From assembly GCF_005860775.1 (NCBI RefSeq), contig NZ_VCHQ01000034.1, positions 1-64,000 on the forward strand: 64,000 nucleotides of DNA. The letters are read 5' to 3'. The DNA comes from Klebsiella indica. Lineage in GTDB: Bacteria > Pseudomonadota > Gammaproteobacteria > Enterobacterales > Enterobacteriaceae. The notes beneath the pieces are model-generated. The model was not told the origin of the DNA. It searched no databases and saw only the letters and a list, made by a program, of their open reading frames with translations. This document shows, piece by piece, positions 1 through 8,667 of the stretch; the stretch's first letter is position 1; each line of letters opens with the position of its first letter. The position numbers were made by a program, and so were the translations under genes.

Positions 1-368
<368 letters not shown>

Positions 369-561
369 ACAACGCCGAAGATGTTTTGGCGGTGAGAGAC
401 AATATTCAGCTTAGATTCAGAGTTGAGTACGCAATAGTTTGCGCAGCGGCAAGGCGGCAAGAGAAGTAAAGGAAGGAGCATACAAGAGTATGTGACTGAC
501 TTTACAAGCGCAGCCAACGCAGCGGATGCGATAAAGTATTGCGTACAGAGCACAAAGAATT
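369..561 (+). other. 23S-5S internal spacer with a long imperfect stem
   Basis: This is the transcribed spacer between 23S and 5S rRNA. It opens with the usual ACAACGCCGAAGATGTTTTGGCGG sequence in two blocks and carries a perfect 10-bp inverted repeat, GTACGCAATA at 427-436 and TATTGCGTAC at 537-546. The pairing continues imperfectly inward through the GCG-rich flanks. At 193 bases it is roughly twice the E. coli spacer as I remember it. The stem would bracket the middle of the spacer and could affect precursor 5S processing; that role is inference. Confidence 0.75.
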
Positions 562-681
562 TGCCTGGCGGCCGTAGCGCGGTGGTCCCACCTGACCCCA
601 TGCCGAACTCAGAAGTGAAACGCCGTAGCGCCGATGGTAGTGTGGGGTCTCCCCATGCGAGAGTAGGGAACTGCCAGGCAT
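562..681 (+). rRNA. rrfD: 5S rRNA (first copy)
   Basis: A full 120-nt 5S rRNA running from TGCCTGGCGGCCGTAGC to CTGCCAGGCAT. The 5' TGCCTGGC and 3' GCCAGGCA ends form helix I. The internal CCTGACCCCATGCCGAACTC block is the standard enteric 5S sequence. It is the proximal 5S gene of an rrnD-type operon. Confidence 0.98.
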
Positions 682-830
682 CAAATTAGAAGTATGGCAC
701 AGACTTTCGAGGCAGTTCACTACTCGACAGAGAGCAGGACAAAAGCGAAAGCTTTTGAACGTTGTGAAGCAACGGCCCGAAAGGTGAATCATGAAGTGAT
801 TCATAAACTGCCAGGCATCAAATTTAGCGT
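682..830 (+). other. Spacer resembling the rrnB T1-T2 inter-terminator segment
   Basis: The spacer between the first 5S and tRNA-Thr keeps blocks known from the E. coli rrnB T1-T2 region: AGCAGGACAAA, then TTTTGAACGTTGTGAAGCAACGGCCC in two pieces, then AAACTGCCAGGCATCAAAT at 806-824. That last block repeats the end of the 5S gene at 669-686. The hairpin arms between the blocks differ in sequence but still pair (AAAGC-GAAA-GCTTT near 752-767, TGAATCA-TGAAG-TGATTCA near 785-802). There is no strong U-tract, as expected inside an operon. The homology is from memory of rrnB. Confidence 0.7.
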
Positions 831-906
831 GCTGATATGGCTCAGTTGGTAGAGCGCACCCTTGGTAAGGGTGAGGTCCCCAGTTCGACTCTGGGTATCA
901 GCACCA
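831..906 (+). tRNA. thrV: tRNA-Thr, anticodon GGU
   Basis: A 76-nt cloverleaf with an encoded CCA. The acceptor arm is GCTGATA pairing with TATCAGC. The D-loop is CAGTTGGTAGAG. The anticodon stem CACCC/GGGTG holds the loop TTGGTAA with anticodon GGT at 864-866, and the T-loop is GTTCGACTC. It reads threonine ACC/ACU codons. Its place between two 5S genes matches thrV of rrnD, where it is made as part of the rRNA transcript. Confidence 0.97.
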
Positions 907-944
907 CTTAATATGGTTAACGTTCGGCACTTTAGAAAAGAATT

Positions 945-1064
945 TGTCTGGCGGCTGTAGCGCGGTGGTCCCACCTGACCCCATGCCGAACTCAGAAGTG
1001 AAACGCCGTAGCGCCGATGGTAGTGTGGGGTCTCCCCATGCGAGAGTAGGGAACTGCCAGACAT
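945..1064 (+). rRNA. rrfF: 5S rRNA (second copy)
   Basis: A second complete 120-nt 5S gene, from TGTCTGGCGGCTGTAGC to CTGCCAGACAT. It differs from the first copy at base 3 (C to T) and near its 3' end (G to A). These two positions face each other in helix I, so the G-C pair has become A-U and the helix is kept. A third change (CCG to CTG near base 12) lies just inside. It corresponds to rrfF, the distal 5S of rrnD. Confidence 0.97.
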
Positions 1065-1074
1065 CAAATAAAAC

Positions 1075-1112
1075 AAAAGGCCCAGTCTTGCGACTGGGCC
1101 TTTTGTTTTATT
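1075..1112 (+). terminator. rrn operon terminator (T1 type)
   Basis: A GC-rich hairpin with arms AAAAGGCCCAGTC and GACTGGGCCTTTT around a TTGC loop, followed by TTTTGTTTTATTT. This is the classical rrn T1 design and ends the rRNA transcript 10 bases after the second 5S gene. Confidence 0.95.
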
Positions 1113-1292
1113 TACTGTTTATCGTTGAACATTGCGTAGCAACGGCTGCCCGTGACACTTTTCAAATACGCCAGCATTAGGCTAATGTCAGCGCTAATGG
1201 CGAAATTTCCTGCCAGATAGTTTTCCCCATCCCGGCGATTGCCGTAGAATTGCCCGTTTCATGTATCACCACCATTAAGGAAGATACCTTCC
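1113..1292. other. rrn remnant and yhdT leader; probable rearrangement junction
   Basis: The first 40 bases after the terminator (to about 1152) still resemble rrn T1-T2 spacer: TTTATCGTTGAAC followed by ATTGCGTAGCAACGGCTGCCC. From about 1153 the rRNA-type sequence stops and the leader of yhdT begins, ending in AAGGAAGATACC just before the yhdT start. In the E. coli layout yhdT follows accC, not an rRNA operon, so this stretch probably holds a rearrangement breakpoint. No clear promoter was picked out. Confidence 0.6.
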
Positions 1293-1535
1293 ATGGACAA
1301 ACGGTTTGTTCAGGCCCATAAAGAAGCGCGCTGGGCGCTGTGGCTTACCCTTCTCTATCTTGCTGCCTGGCTGGCTACCGCTTATCTGCCAGAAGGCGGT
1401 ATTGGCATTACGGGTCTGCCGTACTGGTTCGAATTAGCCTGCCTGTTGGTACCGCTGCTATTTATCCTGCTGTGCTGGGCCATGGTGCATTTCATTTTCC
1501 GCGATATCTCTCTGGAGGATAATGATGAAGTTTGA
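1293..1535 (+). CDS. yhdT: YhdT family small inner-membrane protein
   Basis: An 80-residue protein with two strongly hydrophobic segments (about residues 15-32 and 46-70), matching the small DUF997 membrane protein YhdT in length and sequence. Its function is unknown. It always accompanies panF and overlaps it here by 14 bases, so the two are translationally linked. The ATG has a GGAAG ribosome-binding site 7-11 bases upstream. In E. coli it follows accC in the same direction; here it follows the rRNA operon and accC lies 4.5 kb away on the other strand. Confidence 0.93.
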   Translation: MDKRFVQAHKEARWALWLTLLYLAAWLATAYLPEGGIGITGLPYWFELACLLVPLLFILLCWAMVHFIFRDISLEDNDEV

Positions 1536-2976
1536 AATCATCATTGTGCTGCTCGTTTACCTGCTGGTGGTATTCGGTCTATCGTTTTACGCAATGTGCA
1601 AGCGCAGCAACGGCAGTTTTCTTAGCGAATATTTTCTTGGCAGTCGTTCAATGGGTGGCTTCGTCCTCGCGATGACGTTAACTGCCACTTACATTAGCGC
1701 CAGTTCATTTATTGGCGGGCCGGGAGCAGCCTATAAATATGGGCTTGGCTGGGTGCTCCTGGCCATGATTCAGGTACCGACAATTTGGCTGTCACTGGGT
1801 ATTCTCGGCAAGAAATTCGCTATCCTGGCGCGTCGCTACAATGCGATAACGCTGAATGACATGTTATTGGCGCGCTATCAAAGCCGGGCGGTCGTATGGA
1901 TAGCCAGCGTAAGCCTGCTGGTTGCTTTTGTCGGTGCTATTGCCGTGCAATTTATCGGCGGCGCCCGACTGCTGGAGACCGCCGCCGGCATCAAGTATGA
2001 AACGGGCCTGCTTATTTTTGGTATCACTATCGTGTTGTACACGGCTTTCGGCGGTTTTCGCGCCAGCGTCCTCAACGACACCATGCAAGGTATGGTGATG
2101 CTGATCGGTACAATCGTGCTACTGGTTGGCGTCGTTCATGCGGCAGGTGGCCTGCATAATGCTGTAGATACATTACAACACATCGATCCGCAGCTAATTT
2201 CGCCACATGGCGCGAATGATATCCTTACTCCGGCTTTTATGACATCCTTCTGGGTCCTGGTGTGTTTCGGCGTTATTGGCCTGCCGCACACAGCCGTGCG
2301 CTGTATCTCTTATAAAGATAGCAAGGCTGTCCACCGCGGGATCGTAATCGGTACTATCGTTGTCGCTATTTTGATGTTTGGTATGCATCTGGCTGGTGCG
2401 CTGGGAAGAGCAGTACTACCCGACCTGACCATTCCGGATCAGGTGATTCCAACGCTGATGGTACGCGTTTTGCCGCCGTGGGCTGCGGGGTTATTCCTGG
2501 CGGCGCCGATAGCGGCGATTATGTCGAATGTAAATGCCCATTTATTACAGGCGTCAGCTACGATCATTAAAGATCTTTGGCTCAGCGCTCAGCCGACGAA
2601 AAGACATAATGAGCAAAAACTCAAGCGGATCTCAACGATCGCTACGTTAGTGCTGGGGATCCTGATGATGCTGGCTGCCTGGCGTCCGCCAGAAATGATT
2701 ATCTGGCTCAATCTTCTGGCATTCGGTGGACTTGAAGCGGTGTTCCTTTGGCCGCTGGTGTTTGGCCTGTACTGGGAACAAGCGAATGCGCAAGGCGCAT
2801 TGAGCGCCATGATTGTTGGCGGCGTGCTGTATGCCCTGCTCGCTACTTTTAATATTCAGTACCTGGGTTTCCATCCAATTGTGCCCTCGTTACTGCTGAG
2901 TTTGCTGGCTTTTCTGGCCGGAAACCGTTTTGGTTCCTCCGCGCCGCAAGCTGCTACATTGACTACCAATAAATAA
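1522..2976 (+). CDS. panF: Sodium/pantothenate symporter PanF
   Basis: A 484-residue member of the sodium:solute symporter family (SSSF) that imports pantothenate for coenzyme A synthesis. About a dozen membrane segments are visible, with the family signatures [21 protein letters not shown] and [14 protein letters not shown]. Length is as expected (E. coli 483). The start ATGATG follows GGAGG at 1513-1517 inside the end of yhdT. The N-terminal 25 residues and the 350-385 region differ noticeably from the E. coli and S. Typhimurium proteins as I remember them, which argues against a very close relative of either. prmA follows after 11 bases. Confidence 0.95.
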   Translation: MMKFEIIIVLLVYLLVVFGLSFYAMCKRSNGSFLSEYFLGSRSMGGFVLAMTLTATYISASSFIGGPGAAYKYGLGWVLLAMIQVPTIWLSLGILGKKFAILARRYNAITLNDMLLARYQSRAVVWIASVSLLVAFVGAIAVQFIGGARLLETAAGIKYETGLLIFGITIVLYTAFGGFRASVLNDTMQGMVMLIGTIVLLVGVVHAAGGLHNAVDTLQHIDPQLISPHGANDILTPAFMTSFWVLVCFGVIGLPHTAVRCISYKDSKAVHRGIVIGTIVVAILMFGMHLAGALGRAVLPDLTIPDQVIPTLMVRVLPPWAAGLFLAAPIAAIMSNVNAHLLQASATIIKDLWLSAQPTKRHNEQKLKRISTIATLVLGILMMLAAWRPPEMIIWLNLLAFGGLEAVFLWPLVFGLYWEQANAQGALSAMIVGGVLYALLATFNIQYLGFHPIVPSLLLSLLAFLAGNRFGSSAPQAATLTTNK

Positions 2977-2987
2977 AGAGTTCTGTC

Positions 2988-3869
2988 ATGCCATGGATCC
3001 AACTGAAACTGAATACGACTGGTGCTAATGCGGAAGAGCTGAGTGATGCTCTGATGGACGCGGGCTCCGTTTCTATTACTTTCCAGGATACTCACGATAC
3101 GCCAGTATTTGAACCTTTGCCCGGCGAAACCCGTTTGTGGGGGGATACTGACGTTATTGGTTTGTTTGATGCTGAAACCGACATGAAAGAGGTGGTTGCC
3201 ATTCTCGAACAGCACCGGCTATTGGGGCGCGGTTTTGTGCATAAAATAGAACAACTGGAAGATAAAGACTGGGAGCGCGAGTGGATGGATAACTTCCATC
3301 CGATGTGCTTCGGTAAACGTCTGTGGATTTGCCCGAGCTGGCGTGAGGTTCCGGATGAAAACGCCGTTAATGTGATGCTGGACCCAGGTCTGGCATTTGG
3401 TACCGGTACGCATCCCACGACTGCGATGTGTTTACAGTGGCTCGACGGACTCGATCTTAAAGGCAAAACGATTATTGATTTTGGTTGCGGCTCCGGCATT
3501 CTGGCCATCGCGGCATTAAAACTTGGTGCAGCGAAAGCGATTGGCATTGATATCGATCCACAGGCTATTCAGGCCAGTCGTGATAATGCCGAGCGCAATG
3601 GGGTTTCCGGCCGACTGGAACTTTATCTGCCTCAGGATCAGCCAGAAGCCATGAAAGCCGATGTGGTGGTCGCAAACATTCTGGCTGGCCCTTTGCGCGA
3701 GTTGGCCCCGCTCATCAGCGTACTGCCCGTTACAGGCGGTTTACTGGGCCTTTCCGGCATTCTTGCCAGTCAGTCGGAGAGCGTCTGTGAAGCCTATACC
3801 GATCTCTTTGTACTTGACCCTGTGGTCGAAAAAGACGAGTGGTGCCGAATTACTGGTTATAAAAAGTAA
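2988..3869 (+). CDS. prmA: Ribosomal protein L11 methyltransferase PrmA
   Basis: A 293-residue S-adenosylmethionine-dependent enzyme that trimethylates ribosomal protein L11 at several positions. The N-terminal substrate-recognition domain covers about residues 1-90. The catalytic domain shows [11 protein letters not shown], the SAM motif [13 protein letters not shown] and the motif [10 protein letters not shown]. Length equals the E. coli protein. It lies 11 bases after panF and is probably co-transcribed with it. Confidence 0.97.
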   Translation: MPWIQLKLNTTGANAEELSDALMDAGSVSITFQDTHDTPVFEPLPGETRLWGDTDVIGLFDAETDMKEVVAILEQHRLLGRGFVHKIEQLEDKDWEREWMDNFHPMCFGKRLWICPSWREVPDENAVNVMLDPGLAFGTGTHPTTAMCLQWLDGLDLKGKTIIDFGCGSGILAIAALKLGAAKAIGIDIDPQAIQASRDNAERNGVSGRLELYLPQDQPEAMKADVVVANILAGPLRELAPLISVLPVTGGLLGLSGILASQSESVCEAYTDLFVLDPVVEKDEWCRITGYKK

Positions 3870-4227
3870 GCATCGGATACGGCCTGCGGGCCGTATTGTT
3901 GTTTCCAGTTGCTGCTTAATGACGTCAGGAAATGCGATTTAGATCGCATTATGGCGTTCTCTTTGATTGCAAAAACAGCGCTCTGGGCTCCGAAACGCAA
4001 TCTTTATCTGAGAAAAATCGAGAAGTTTTACGATTTTATAAATGGACACAAATTATTCAATAACATCTAACATAATGATTAATATGTAAATTTATTGCTC
4101 ATCCTGATGCAAGTGCTGAATTCATTGATCTGCAACAGCGGATTGCTCAAAGTTTGGCCTTTCATCTCGTGCAAAAAATGCGTAATATACGCCGCCTTGC
4201 AGTCACAGTATGGTCATTTCTTAACTC
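3870..4227 (+). promoter_or_regulatory. dusB-fis promoter and upstream control region
   Basis: A 358-base intergenic region. Close to dusB there is a promoter with -35 TTTCAT at 4160-4165, 17 bases of spacing and -10 TAATAT at 4183-4188, followed by a GC-rich ACGCCGCC discriminator. This is the arrangement of the growth-rate-controlled, ppGpp-sensitive E. coli fis promoter, and the sequence around it (AAGTTTGGCCTTTCATCTC) is the same as I remember. The AT-rich stretch at 4010-4100 is where Fis and IHF sites sit in E. coli; individual sites were not resolved. The whole control region has moved together with dusB-fis. Confidence 0.88.
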
Positions 4228-5193
4228 ATGCGCATCGGACATTACCAGCTCAGAAATCGACTGATCGCAGCGCCTATGGCTGGCATAACAGACAGACCAT
4301 TCCGGACGTTGTGTTACGAGATGGGAGCGGGATTGACCGTATCCGAGATGATGTCCTCCAACCCACAGGTTTGGGAGAGCGACAAGTCCCGGTTACGGAT
4401 GGTGCATGTGGATGAACCCGGTATTCGTACCGTGCAAATCGCCGGTAGCGTACCGGAAGAGATGGCCGCGGCCGCCCGTATTAATGTGGAAAGCGGTGCC
4501 CAAATTATTGATATCAATATGGGGTGCCCGGCTAAAAAGGTGAATCGTAAGCTTGCAGGTTCAGCCCTCTTGCAGTACCCCGATCAGGTGAAATCCATTC
4601 TGATGGCGGTCGTCAAGGCGGTAGATGTTCCTGTGACTCTCAAGATTCGCACCGGCTGGGAACCGGAACACCGTAACTGTGTAGAGATTGCCCAACTGGC
4701 TGAAGAATGTGGTATTCAGGCTCTGACTATTCACGGGCGCACACGTGCCTGCTTGTTTAATGGGGATGCTGAGTACGACAGTATTCGGGCAGTTAAGCAG
4801 ACAGTTTCCATTCCGGTTATCGCGAATGGCGACATTACTGACCCGCTTAAAGCCAGAGCTGTGCTCGACTATACGGGGGCTGATGCCCTTATGATAGGCC
4901 GGGCGGCTCAGGGAAGACCCTGGATCTTTCGGGAAATCCAGCACTATCTGGACACTGGAGAGCTGCTGCCGCCGCTGCCGTTGGTAGAGGTTAAGCGCTT
5001 GCTTTGTGCGCATGTTCGGGAATTGCATGGTTTTTATGGCCAGGCAAAAGGGTACCGAATCGCGCGTAAACACGTATCCTGGTATCTCCAGGAACACGCT
5101 CCAGATGACCAGTTTCGGCGCACATTCAACGCCATAGAAGATACCAGCGAACAGCTGGAGGCGTTGGAGGCATACTTCGAAAATTTTGCGTAA
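4228..5193 (+). CDS. dusB: tRNA-dihydrouridine synthase B
   Basis: A 321-residue flavoenzyme that reduces uridine to dihydrouridine in the tRNA D-loop (U17 in E. coli). The FMN-binding TIM barrel carries [12 protein letters not shown] near the N-terminus, NMGCPAKKV with the catalytic cysteine near residue 100, TIHGRTR, and IANGDI with the phosphate-binding [11 protein letters not shown] motif. Length equals E. coli DusB. It is the first gene of the dusB-fis operon; fis starts 24 bases downstream. Confidence 0.97.
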   Translation: MRIGHYQLRNRLIAAPMAGITDRPFRTLCYEMGAGLTVSEMMSSNPQVWESDKSRLRMVHVDEPGIRTVQIAGSVPEEMAAAARINVESGAQIIDINMGCPAKKVNRKLAGSALLQYPDQVKSILMAVVKAVDVPVTLKIRTGWEPEHRNCVEIAQLAEECGIQALTIHGRTRACLFNGDAEYDSIRAVKQTVSIPVIANGDITDPLKARAVLDYTGADALMIGRAAQGRPWIFREIQHYLDTGELLPPLPLVEVKRLLCAHVRELHGFYGQAKGYRIARKHVSWYLQEHAPDDQFRRTFNAIEDTSEQLEALEAYFENFA

Positions 5194-5217
5194 TAGAAAT
5201 AAAGAGCTGACAGAACT

Positions 5218-5514
5218 ATGTTCGAACAACGCGTAAATTCTGACGTACTGACCGTTTCTACCGTTAACTCTCAGGATCAGGTAACTCAAAAACCCCTGCG
5301 TGACTCGGTTAAACAGGCACTGAAGAACTATTTTGCTCAACTGAACGGTCAGGATGTCAATGACCTGTATGAGCTGGTACTGGCTGAAGTAGAACAGCCC
5401 CTGTTGGACATGGTGATGCAATACACCCGCGGTAACCAGACCCGTGCTGCCCTGATGATGGGGATCAACCGTGGTACGCTGCGTAAAAAACTGAAAAAAT
5501 ACGGCATGAACTGA
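5218..5514 (+). CDS. fis: Nucleoid-associated DNA-bending protein Fis
   Basis: A 98-residue dimeric protein that appears identical to E. coli Fis. The beta-hairpin arms lie at about residues 8-26 and the C-terminal helix-turn-helix is [20 protein letters not shown]. Fis activates rRNA and tRNA promoters, represses its own operon and shapes the nucleoid. Translation follows dusB from the same mRNA. In this genome it reads in the same direction as the adjacent rRNA operon and away from it, whereas in E. coli dusB-fis points towards rrnD on the opposite strand. Confidence 0.98.
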
Positions 5515-5540
5515 TATTAATCAGTTAATTGCTTGATATA

Positions 5541-5576
5541 AAAGGCGCTCTTCGGCATGGGGAAGCGCCTTTTTTA
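5541..5576 (+). terminator. fis intrinsic terminator
   Basis: Hairpin AGGCGCT...AGCGCCT followed by TTTTTTA, 27 bases after the fis stop codon. This is a typical rho-independent terminator for the dusB-fis operon. Confidence 0.93.
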
Positions 5577-5836
5577 TTGGGAGTGAGATTCCTGACGATA
5601 CACCCTTTGTCTGAGGGCTACGACGGGCCAGGGTGGCCTGCTGTTCTGCCTGAGAGGTGAGACTCGCACACGGTATTGCTTGCGGGCCCGGGCGCGTTGA
5701 AGGGAGAGAGGTTGCGGTACTGCCCGCAGAAACAGCTGACAGTAGTGAGATAGTGAAAGGGAGGCTTTGAGCCTCCCTTGCGATTTACCACCTCAGAGCA
5801 GAAATAAATTTGCCATATCGTTGGTGGACGGACGCA
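5577..5836. other. Gene-free junction between fis and accC
   Basis: This stretch separates two convergent genes that are not neighbours in E. coli. It contains no plausible ORF. Two structures stand out: an inverted repeat TGCGGGC (5681-5687) / GCCCGCA (5722-5728), and a perfect hairpin AAGGGAGGCT-TTG-AGCCTCCCTT at 5757-5779, which could end accC transcription on the minus strand although its T-tract is poor. I could not recognise yhdJ or acrEF remnants in it. Confidence 0.6.
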
Positions 5837-7186
5837 TTATTTTTCCTGCAATCCGAGTTTTTTCTCCAGATAGTGGATGTTGGTGCCACCATGCTGGAAG
5901 TGCTCATCGTTCATGATGCGGGTTTGCAGGTCAATGTTGGTTTTGATGCCATCAATGATCAGTTCCTGCAGCGCATTTTTCATACGGGCAATTGCTACAT
6001 CACGGTTTTCACCGTAGCAGATCAGCTTGCCGATCATGGAGTCATAGTATGGCGGTACAGTATAACCCGCGTAGATATGAGATTCCCAGCGAACGCCAAA
6101 CCCGCCCGGCGCGTGGAAACGGGTGATTTTCCCCGGGCTCGGCAGGAAGGTATTCGGGTCTTCGGCGTTGATACGGCATTCTACCGCGTGGCCTTTTACC
6201 ACGACTTCTTCCTGTTTGATAGACAGTGGCTGGCCAGCTGCGATACGCAACTGCTCTTTGATCAGGTCAACGCCGGTGATCATTTCTGTCACCGGGTGTT
6301 CAACCTGAATACGGGTGTTCATTTCGATAAAATAGAACTCGCCGTTTTCGAACAGGAACTCAAACGTACCCGCGCCACGATAACCGATATCAACGCACGC
6401 TTTTGCGCAACGTTCGCCGATGTAGCGGCGCAGTTCTGGCGTAATACCCGGCGCTGGCGCTTCTTCGACCACTTTCTGGTGACGACGCTGCATGGAACAG
6501 TCGCGTTCCGCCAGATAGATCGCATTTCCCTGGCCGTCAGCCAGTACCTGGATCTCGATATGACGAGGATTTTCCAGGTATTTTTCCATATACACCATGT
6601 CATTGTTGAAAGCCGCTTTCGCTTCAGCTTTGGTCATGGCGATGGATTGCGCCAGTTCAGCGTCGCTGCGCACCACGCGCATACCACGCCCGCCGCCGCC
6701 GCCGGAGGCTTTGATAATCACCGGGTAACCGATGCGTTTGGCGTGGGCGCGGTTAACATCCATATCATCGCCCAACGGGCCGTCAGAGCCCGGTACGGTT
6801 GGTACACCTGCCTTCTTCATGGCGGTGATGGCTGATACTTTATCGCCCATCAGGCGGATAGTCTCAGCTTTCGGGCCAATAAAGATAAAGCCGGAACGCT
6901 CAACCTGCTCGGCAAAGTTTGCGTTTTCGGACAGGAAGCCATAACCCGGGTGAATAGCGACCGCACCGGTGATCTCCGCGGCGCTAATAATCGCCGGGAT
7001 ATTCAGATAGCTTTTTACGGACGGGGCCGGGCCGATACAGACCGTCTCATCCGCTAACAATACGTGTTTTAAATCGCGATCCGCGGTTGAGTGAACAGCA
7101 ACGGTCTTGATGCCCAGTTCTTTACTTGCACGCAGGATACGCAATGCAATCTCGCCGCGGTTGGCGATAACAATTTTATCCAGCAT
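5837..7186 (-). CDS. accC: Biotin carboxylase subunit of acetyl-CoA carboxylase
   Basis: A 449-residue ATP-grasp enzyme that carboxylates biotin on AccB, the first half of the acetyl-CoA carboxylase reaction that starts fatty-acid synthesis. Visible motifs are the N-terminal [11 protein letters not shown], the glycine-rich ATP loop [11 protein letters not shown], and [14 protein letters not shown] of the active site. Starting at MLDKIV gives the E. coli length; a longer reading frame would overlap accB. It lies 10 bases after accB in the same operon. Downstream it now faces fis instead of running into yhdT. Confidence 0.98.
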   Translation of the reverse strand: MLDKIVIANRGEIALRILRASKELGIKTVAVHSTADRDLKHVLLADETVCIGPAPSVKSYLNIPAIISAAEITGAVAIHPGYGFLSENANFAEQVERSGFIFIGPKAETIRLMGDKVSAITAMKKAGVPTVPGSDGPLGDDMDVNRAHAKRIGYPVIIKASGGGGGRGMRVVRSDAELAQSIAMTKAEAKAAFNNDMVYMEKYLENPRHIEIQVLADGQGNAIYLAERDCSMQRRHQKVVEEAPAPGITPELRRYIGERCAKACVDIGYRGAGTFEFLFENGEFYFIEMNTRIQVEHPVTEMITGVDLIKEQLRIAAGQPLSIKQEEVVVKGHAVECRINAEDPNTFLPSPGKITRFHAPGGFGVRWESHIYAGYTVPPYYDSMIGKLICYGENRDVAIARMKNALQELIIDGIKTNIDLQTRIMNDEHFQHGGTNIHYLEKKLGLQEK

Positions 7187-7196
7187 GTTCGCCTCG

Positions 7197-7670
7197 TTAT
7201 TCGATGACGACCAGTGGCTCGTCAAATTCTACCGGTTGACCACTTTCGACCAGAATCGCTTTCACTACGCCGGATTTATCGGCTTCGATCTGGTTCATCA
7301 TTTTCATGGCTTCAACGATGCACAGGGTATCGCCCACGTTAACTTTCTGACCGACTTCGATGAACGCTTTCGCGTCCGGGCTTGGGGTGCGGTAGAAAGT
7401 ACCAACCATTGGGGAACGTACGATGTGACCACTGATTTCCGCTGCTGCAGGGGCATCCACTGCTGGCGTTGCCGTAGGCGCAACAGCGCTGGACAGCGCT
7501 GGCTGCTGCTGCATCATCGGTGCGGCGTAAGCCTGCTGCATCACCGGGAAACTTGCGCTCGGCGCGGCGCGGCTGATGCGTACAGACTCTTCGCCTTCAG
7601 AAATTTCCAGTTCGGAGATGCCTGATTCTTCAACCAGCTCGATCAGTTTTTTAATCTTACGAATATCCAT
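7197..7670 (-). CDS. accB: Biotin carboxyl carrier protein AccB
   Basis: A 157-residue carrier subunit of acetyl-CoA carboxylase. It has an N-terminal helical region, an Ala/Pro/Gln-rich linker (about residues 35-77) and a C-terminal biotinyl domain with [12 protein letters not shown], whose lysine near residue 123 receives biotin from BirA. E. coli AccB has 156 residues. The long, E. coli-like leader upstream is consistent with the known autorepression of accBC by AccB. Confidence 0.98.
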   Translation of the reverse strand: MDIRKIKKLIELVEESGISELEISEGEESVRISRAAPSASFPVMQQAYAAPMMQQQPALSSAVAPTATPAVDAPAAAEISGHIVRSPMVGTFYRTPSPDAKAFIEVGQKVNVGDTLCIVEAMKMMNQIEADKSGVVKAILVESGQPVEFDEPLVVIE

Positions 7671-8067
7671 GAGTGGGTTCCGTACTCTTTGTTTAGTGTG
7701 ATTGTGACAGGTGTGTTAGCACCGTCTGTAAAGCATATGTATTACGACTGCGCGCAAGATCCTGGCGCTTCTGTTTTATGCTGATATGGCCAGTGCCAAT
7801 AGCTGAGAAGCAAAATGTGGAACTTATCAGCCATTATGCGGCTATCTTCTGCTATTCTCGGGCAAAAAACAAAATATACCTTCGATGCGCGATTGTCACC
7901 TTTTCAGGGGTTAAAAACCCCGTCAGGAAAGCCAAAGTCGCACATTATAACTATTTCGTAGCATTTCGCAGCTAAATACTGGTCTTATCAGGGAAGATAA
8001 TCAACCGCTATCATGCAAAGCGTTACGCCTGATAAGAGATTTGCGGGGGAAGGCGCATATCCGGAGA
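7671..8067 (-). promoter_or_regulatory. accBC leader region
   Basis: A 397-base gap between msrQ and accB, read on the minus strand, without a gene. It matches the conserved long untranslated leader of enteric accBC operons as I remember it. A GGGGTTTTTAACCCC hairpin lies at 7907-7921, and AT-rich promoter-like sequence (TATATTTTG) lies at about 7870-7880. Exact transcription starts cannot be assigned from sequence alone. Confidence 0.6.
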
Positions 8068-8667
8068 TTAGCGCCACCACTGGCGGAACTTCTTGTATCG
8101 CCATGCTAAAAGTAAGATGGCCAGCAGCGCATAAATTATCGGCTGCGGAGATAAGATCTTCACCGACCACAGGTAGTGAATCGGGGCGAGGATGGCGACG
8201 ATATAGACGAAGTTATGCAATCTTGTCCAGCGACGGCCCAATTTTCGCTGCATCGCTTGTGTTGATGTCGCGGTCAGAGCCAGCAGAATCAACCAACTGA
8301 TCAAGCCCAGCGTCAGATAAGGTCTGGTGACCACCTCTTCCCCCAGTAACGTCAGGTTGTTGATGCCGAGTTCAAGCAGTATATAGCTGGTCAGGTGCAG
8401 CGTTGCCCAGGTAAAACACCACAATCCTAATAATCGCCTTGTCCGTATCAACAAGGGCTGTTTAGCGTAGCGTGCCAGGGGGGAGACAAGCAAGGTGGCA
8501 AGCAGGAATTTAAGTGCCATCCTACCGGTAAAGTGCTGAATATCTTTTGCCGGATCGGCGCTGAAATACCCCTGATATCCTGCCCAGAATAGCCAGAGAA
8601 AGGGCAAAAAACCGGCCAGGTGGAGAAGCACTTTCAGCCAGGTTATCTGTTGTACATTAAGGCGCAC
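8068..8667 (-). CDS. msrQ: Haem-binding membrane subunit MsrQ
   Basis: A 199-residue, six-helix integral membrane b-type cytochrome of the ferric-reductase-like family (formerly YedZ). It passes electrons from the quinone pool to periplasmic MsrP. Histidines in [17 protein letters not shown] and [17 protein letters not shown] are the likely haem ligands. The start is a GTG whose first base is the last base of the msrP stop codon (TAGTG), giving tight translational coupling. It is slightly shorter than E. coli MsrQ (211) at the C-terminus. In E. coli K-12 msrPQ lies elsewhere, beside hprSR. Confidence 0.95.
   Translation of the reverse strand: MRLNVQQITWLKVLLHLAGFLPFLWLFWAGYQGYFSADPAKDIQHFTGRMALKFLLATLLVSPLARYAKQPLLIRTRRLLGLWCFTWATLHLTSYILLELGINNLTLLGEEVVTRPYLTLGLISWLILLALTATSTQAMQRKLGRRWTRLHNFVYIVAILAPIHYLWSVKILSPQPIIYALLAILLLAWRYKKFRQWWR

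Noticed and set aside
492-1180. Short open frames across the 5S rRNA genes
   Set aside because: They translate rRNA sequence; the two frames are near-identical because the 5S genes are.
5810-6835. 341-codon open frame on the plus strand opposite accC
   Set aside because: It lies wholly antisense to accC, and its translation resembles no family. Such frames are common opposite codon-biased genes.
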